Made by a program: the position numbers and the translations under genes. DNA of 17,698 nucleotides from Phycisphaerales bacterium (GTDB lineage: Bacteria; Planctomycetota; Phycisphaerae; Tepidisphaerales; Tepidisphaeraceae): the NCBI GenBank assembly GCA_028288905.1, contig JAQGHJ010000948.1, positions 1 to 17,698 of the forward strand, in the 5' to 3' direction. Below the pieces are notes generated by a model. The model saw nothing but the letters and a program-made list of their open reading frames with translations. It ran no database searches and was not told where the DNA came from. Shown here one piece after another: positions 15,983-17,698 of the stretch. Every line of letters begins with the position of its first letter. Position 1 is the stretch's first letter.

Positions 15983-17698
15983 ATGTCGTTTTCGAAGCTG
16001 TTACCAGCCGAGAGGCTGGAAGTACGTCTACTCTGTCGGTCCGCGCAAATTGAAAGCCCACCTGCCTCGGCGGCGGCGGTCGAGGCCGTCGTGATGGACC
16101 AGGGGGTTCCGGCCGGCAACCCGTCGACCGGCGGGTTTCGGGTCCTCGCCGTGCCGGCCGCCGCCGCCGCCGCCGCTGTCGGGGCACCCGCGCTCCGGAC
16201 CAGCGCCGCGACGCTTTACTTAACCGACGCCGTCGGCGGGCAGGTCGGGGCGTCGGTCGACCTGACGTTGACCAACGCCGGGACCGGCGAGCTGCTCATC
16301 CAGCCGAACGGGTTCACGTTCGTCGGGCCGGCGGCCGACCAGTTCCGGGCGGACCTGAGCAGCTTTGGCACGCGGCTGGCGGCCGGGCAGTCGACCACGG
16401 TCCGGGTCCGGATGAACGCGACCCGGGCCGGGGTGCTGGCCGCCACCCTCCGGATCGCCAGCAACGACGCGTCCGGGGCGGACACCGAGGTGGCGGTCCG
16501 CGGCGTCGGGTCGGCCGCCGGGTCCAAGGGCCCGACCGCCCAGGAGGTGCTCGACCTGTACGGTATCCCGGTGTCGGTCGGCCGGCCGGCCGGCGTCGGC
16601 GGCACCGTCGCCGGCGAGAAGGTGATGCAGCTGCTGACCAAGGCTGGCCCCGGCCCGGTCACCGTCGAGCCGCTGTCGGTCAGCGCCGACGGGGCGGTCG
16701 TCGGGGAACTTCTGCGGTTCGGGCGGTACGCGGCCGGGGCGACGCCGGTCACCACCCAGCTGCTCGGCGTCTCCACCACGGCCGGCAGCACGGTGTCGCC
16801 GGGCCGGCCGACCGCGTTCGACCCGGGCGGGGCCACGTTCGGGCTGTACGCCGAGTGGCCGAACCTCCGCGACCGCCAGTCCTGGTCCCAGGACGCGCTG
16901 AACGCGTGGGAAACGTCGGCGACGGCCAAGCGGAAGGTGCGTTTCTTCGCCCTCAAGGCGGCCGACGGGTCGGTCGTGCCGGACGCGTACGTGGTCACGG
17001 CCGAGTCGTACACGGCGACGGCCACCCGGTCGGCCGTCCTGGTCGTTCGGAACGTGCGGGAGGCGACGCTGCCGGCAGGATGGGCCTCCAACGAGGTCGG
17101 CACGGCCGGGGCGGCCGGGTACGCCGCGGCGGCGAACGGGACGTACACCGTCGCCGGCGGCGGGGCGGACGTGGCCGGGGCGGCCGATGCGTTCCACTTC
17201 GCCTACCGACAGTTGGCCGGGGACGGCGAGATCGTCGCCCGCGTCACGCAGGTCCAGTCGACCAACGCGGCCGCCCGGGCCGGCGTCATGGTCCGCGAGT
17301 CGCTCGCGGCCAATGCGAAGAACGCGATGATCGAGGTGATGGCGACCGGCGGGGCGTCGTTCCACTCCCGCGCGACCGCCGGCGGCGCGACCACGTTTGC
17401 CACCACGGCCGGGCCCAAGGCCCCGTACTGGGTTCGGCTCGTCCGGGCCGGTGCCACGCTCACCGGGTACCGGTCGACCGACGGCAAGACGTGGGTCCAG
17501 CAGGGCAAGGCGACCGTGTCGATGGCCGGCACCGTGTACGTCGGGCTGGCCGTCACCGCCCACGACAACGCGAAGCTGAACACGGCGAAGTTCGACAACG
17601 TGAGCGTCACCCCGGCCGCTGCGTCCGGCCGCGGGCCGGTCGTGCCGACCGCCGTGCTGGCGGACGCGGCGGCGGCGGCCGGCGTCGTGACGGTCGCC
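15983..17698 (+). CDS. Large secreted multidomain surface protein, 5' part (runs off the right edge)
   Basis: An open frame of 572 codons with no stop before the window end. The N-terminus has LEVRLL (12-17) in ERLEVRLLCRSA, a variant of the planctomycete LEPR-XLL motif found at the start of big exported proteins. It is followed by a linker with a poly-Ala run (about 57-65). Residues about 77-177 (TLYLTDAVGG to VAVRGVG) look like an ASH/choice-of-anchor-D Ig domain. About 226-362 carries FGLYAEWPN, SQDALNAWE and KVRFFALKAADGSVVPDAYV, a domain I have seen in planctomycete sugar-binding or glycosidase-associated proteins. About 363-542 (LPAGWASNEVG to TAKFDNVSVT) is a DUF1349-like concanavalin-fold domain with AGVMVRESL and YWVRLVRAG. 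The ATG at 15983 lacks a good ribosome-binding site; a downstream in-frame ATG at 16094 is an alternative that would lose the N-terminal motif. Confidence 0.85.
   Translation, partial: MSFSKLLPAERLEVRLLCRSAQIESPPASAAAVEAVVMDQGVPAGNPSTGGFRVLAVPAAAAAAAVGAPALRTSAATLYLTDAVGGQVGASVDLTLTNAGTGELLIQPNGFTFVGPAADQFRADLSSFGTRLAAGQSTTVRVRMNATRAGVLAATLRIASNDASGADTEVAVRGVGSAAGSKGPTAQEVLDLYGIPVSVGRPAGVGGTVAGEKVMQLLTKAGPGPVTVEPLSVSADGAVVGELLRFGRYAAGATPVTTQLLGVSTTAGSTVSPGRPTAFDPGGATFGLYAEWPNLRDRQSWSQDALNAWETSATAKRKVRFFALKAADGSVVPDAYVVTAESYTATATRSAVLVVRNVREATLPAGWASNEVGTAGAAGYAAAANGTYTVAGGGADVAGAADAFHFAYRQLAGDGEIVARVTQVQSTNAAARAGVMVRESLAANAKNAMIEVMATGGASFHSRATAGGATTFATTAGPKAPYWVRLVRAGATLTGYRSTDGKTWVQQGKATVSMAGTVYVGLAVTAHDNAKLNTAKFDNVSVTPAAASGRGPVVPTAVLADAAAAAGVVTVA

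Noticed and set aside
16220..17563. Long antisense open frame (447 codons) opposite the surface protein
   Set aside because: Arg/Gly/Pro-rich low-complexity translation with no motifs; the plus-strand frame has coherent domains. Such antisense frames are common in GC-rich DNA.

Overview
The window looks like a chromosomal segment of a high-GC planctomycete, most likely of the Gemmata/Gemmataceae type. This is judged from gene content and style, not from a database search. The clues are strong GC bias, GTG/TTG starts, a eukaryote-like type II glutamine synthetase beside a type III enzyme, dispersed GC-rich extragenic palindromes, and a large surface protein whose N-terminus resembles the planctomycete LEPR-XLL motif. 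No phage, transposase, CRISPR array, rRNA or tRNA was recognised.

Layout. Positions 1-940 (minus) hold the 5' part of an Rpn/PD-(D/E)XK-like protein and a DUF6985-like protein. Positions 1115-3288 (minus) hold a class IV PLP aminotransferase and, 26 bp upstream of it, an exported TIM-barrel/glycosidase-like protein; they are probably co-transcribed. Divergently (3470-5345, plus) lie a PIG-L/LmbE-type deacetylase and a NagB-like sugar-phosphate isomerase/deaminase, a natural pair for amino-sugar turnover, with a REP-like repeat between them. A second extragenic repeat (5387-5490) separates them from an MFS transporter (5555-6769). Convergent to the transporter is pabB-like chorismate aminase (6797-8041), preceded by a small two-helix membrane protein (8100-8360).

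The most coherent block is the nitrogen region 8406-14228, mostly on the minus strand: type III glutamine synthetase (glnN, with a very good sigma-70 promoter and a strong intrinsic terminator), a MocR-type GntR/aminotransferase regulator with a repeat-rich AT-rich promoter region, a small Gln-rich protein transcribed divergently, and a type II glutamine synthetase preceded by a near-consensus sigma-54-like element that overlaps a perfect 14-bp palindrome. Two unrelated glutamine synthetases around one regulator suggest condition-dependent ammonium assimilation.

To the right are a membrane-anchored PIN/TRAM protein (14407-15474, minus) and the 5' part of a large secreted multidomain protein (15983 to beyond the window end, plus), with an ASH-type Ig domain, a planctomycete-type middle domain and a DUF1349-like lectin-fold domain. 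The best leads for something new are the regulatory architecture of the two glutamine synthetases, the NagB-like protein that has lost a canonical catalytic Asp, and the unassigned exported TIM-barrel protein divergent from the amino-sugar pair.
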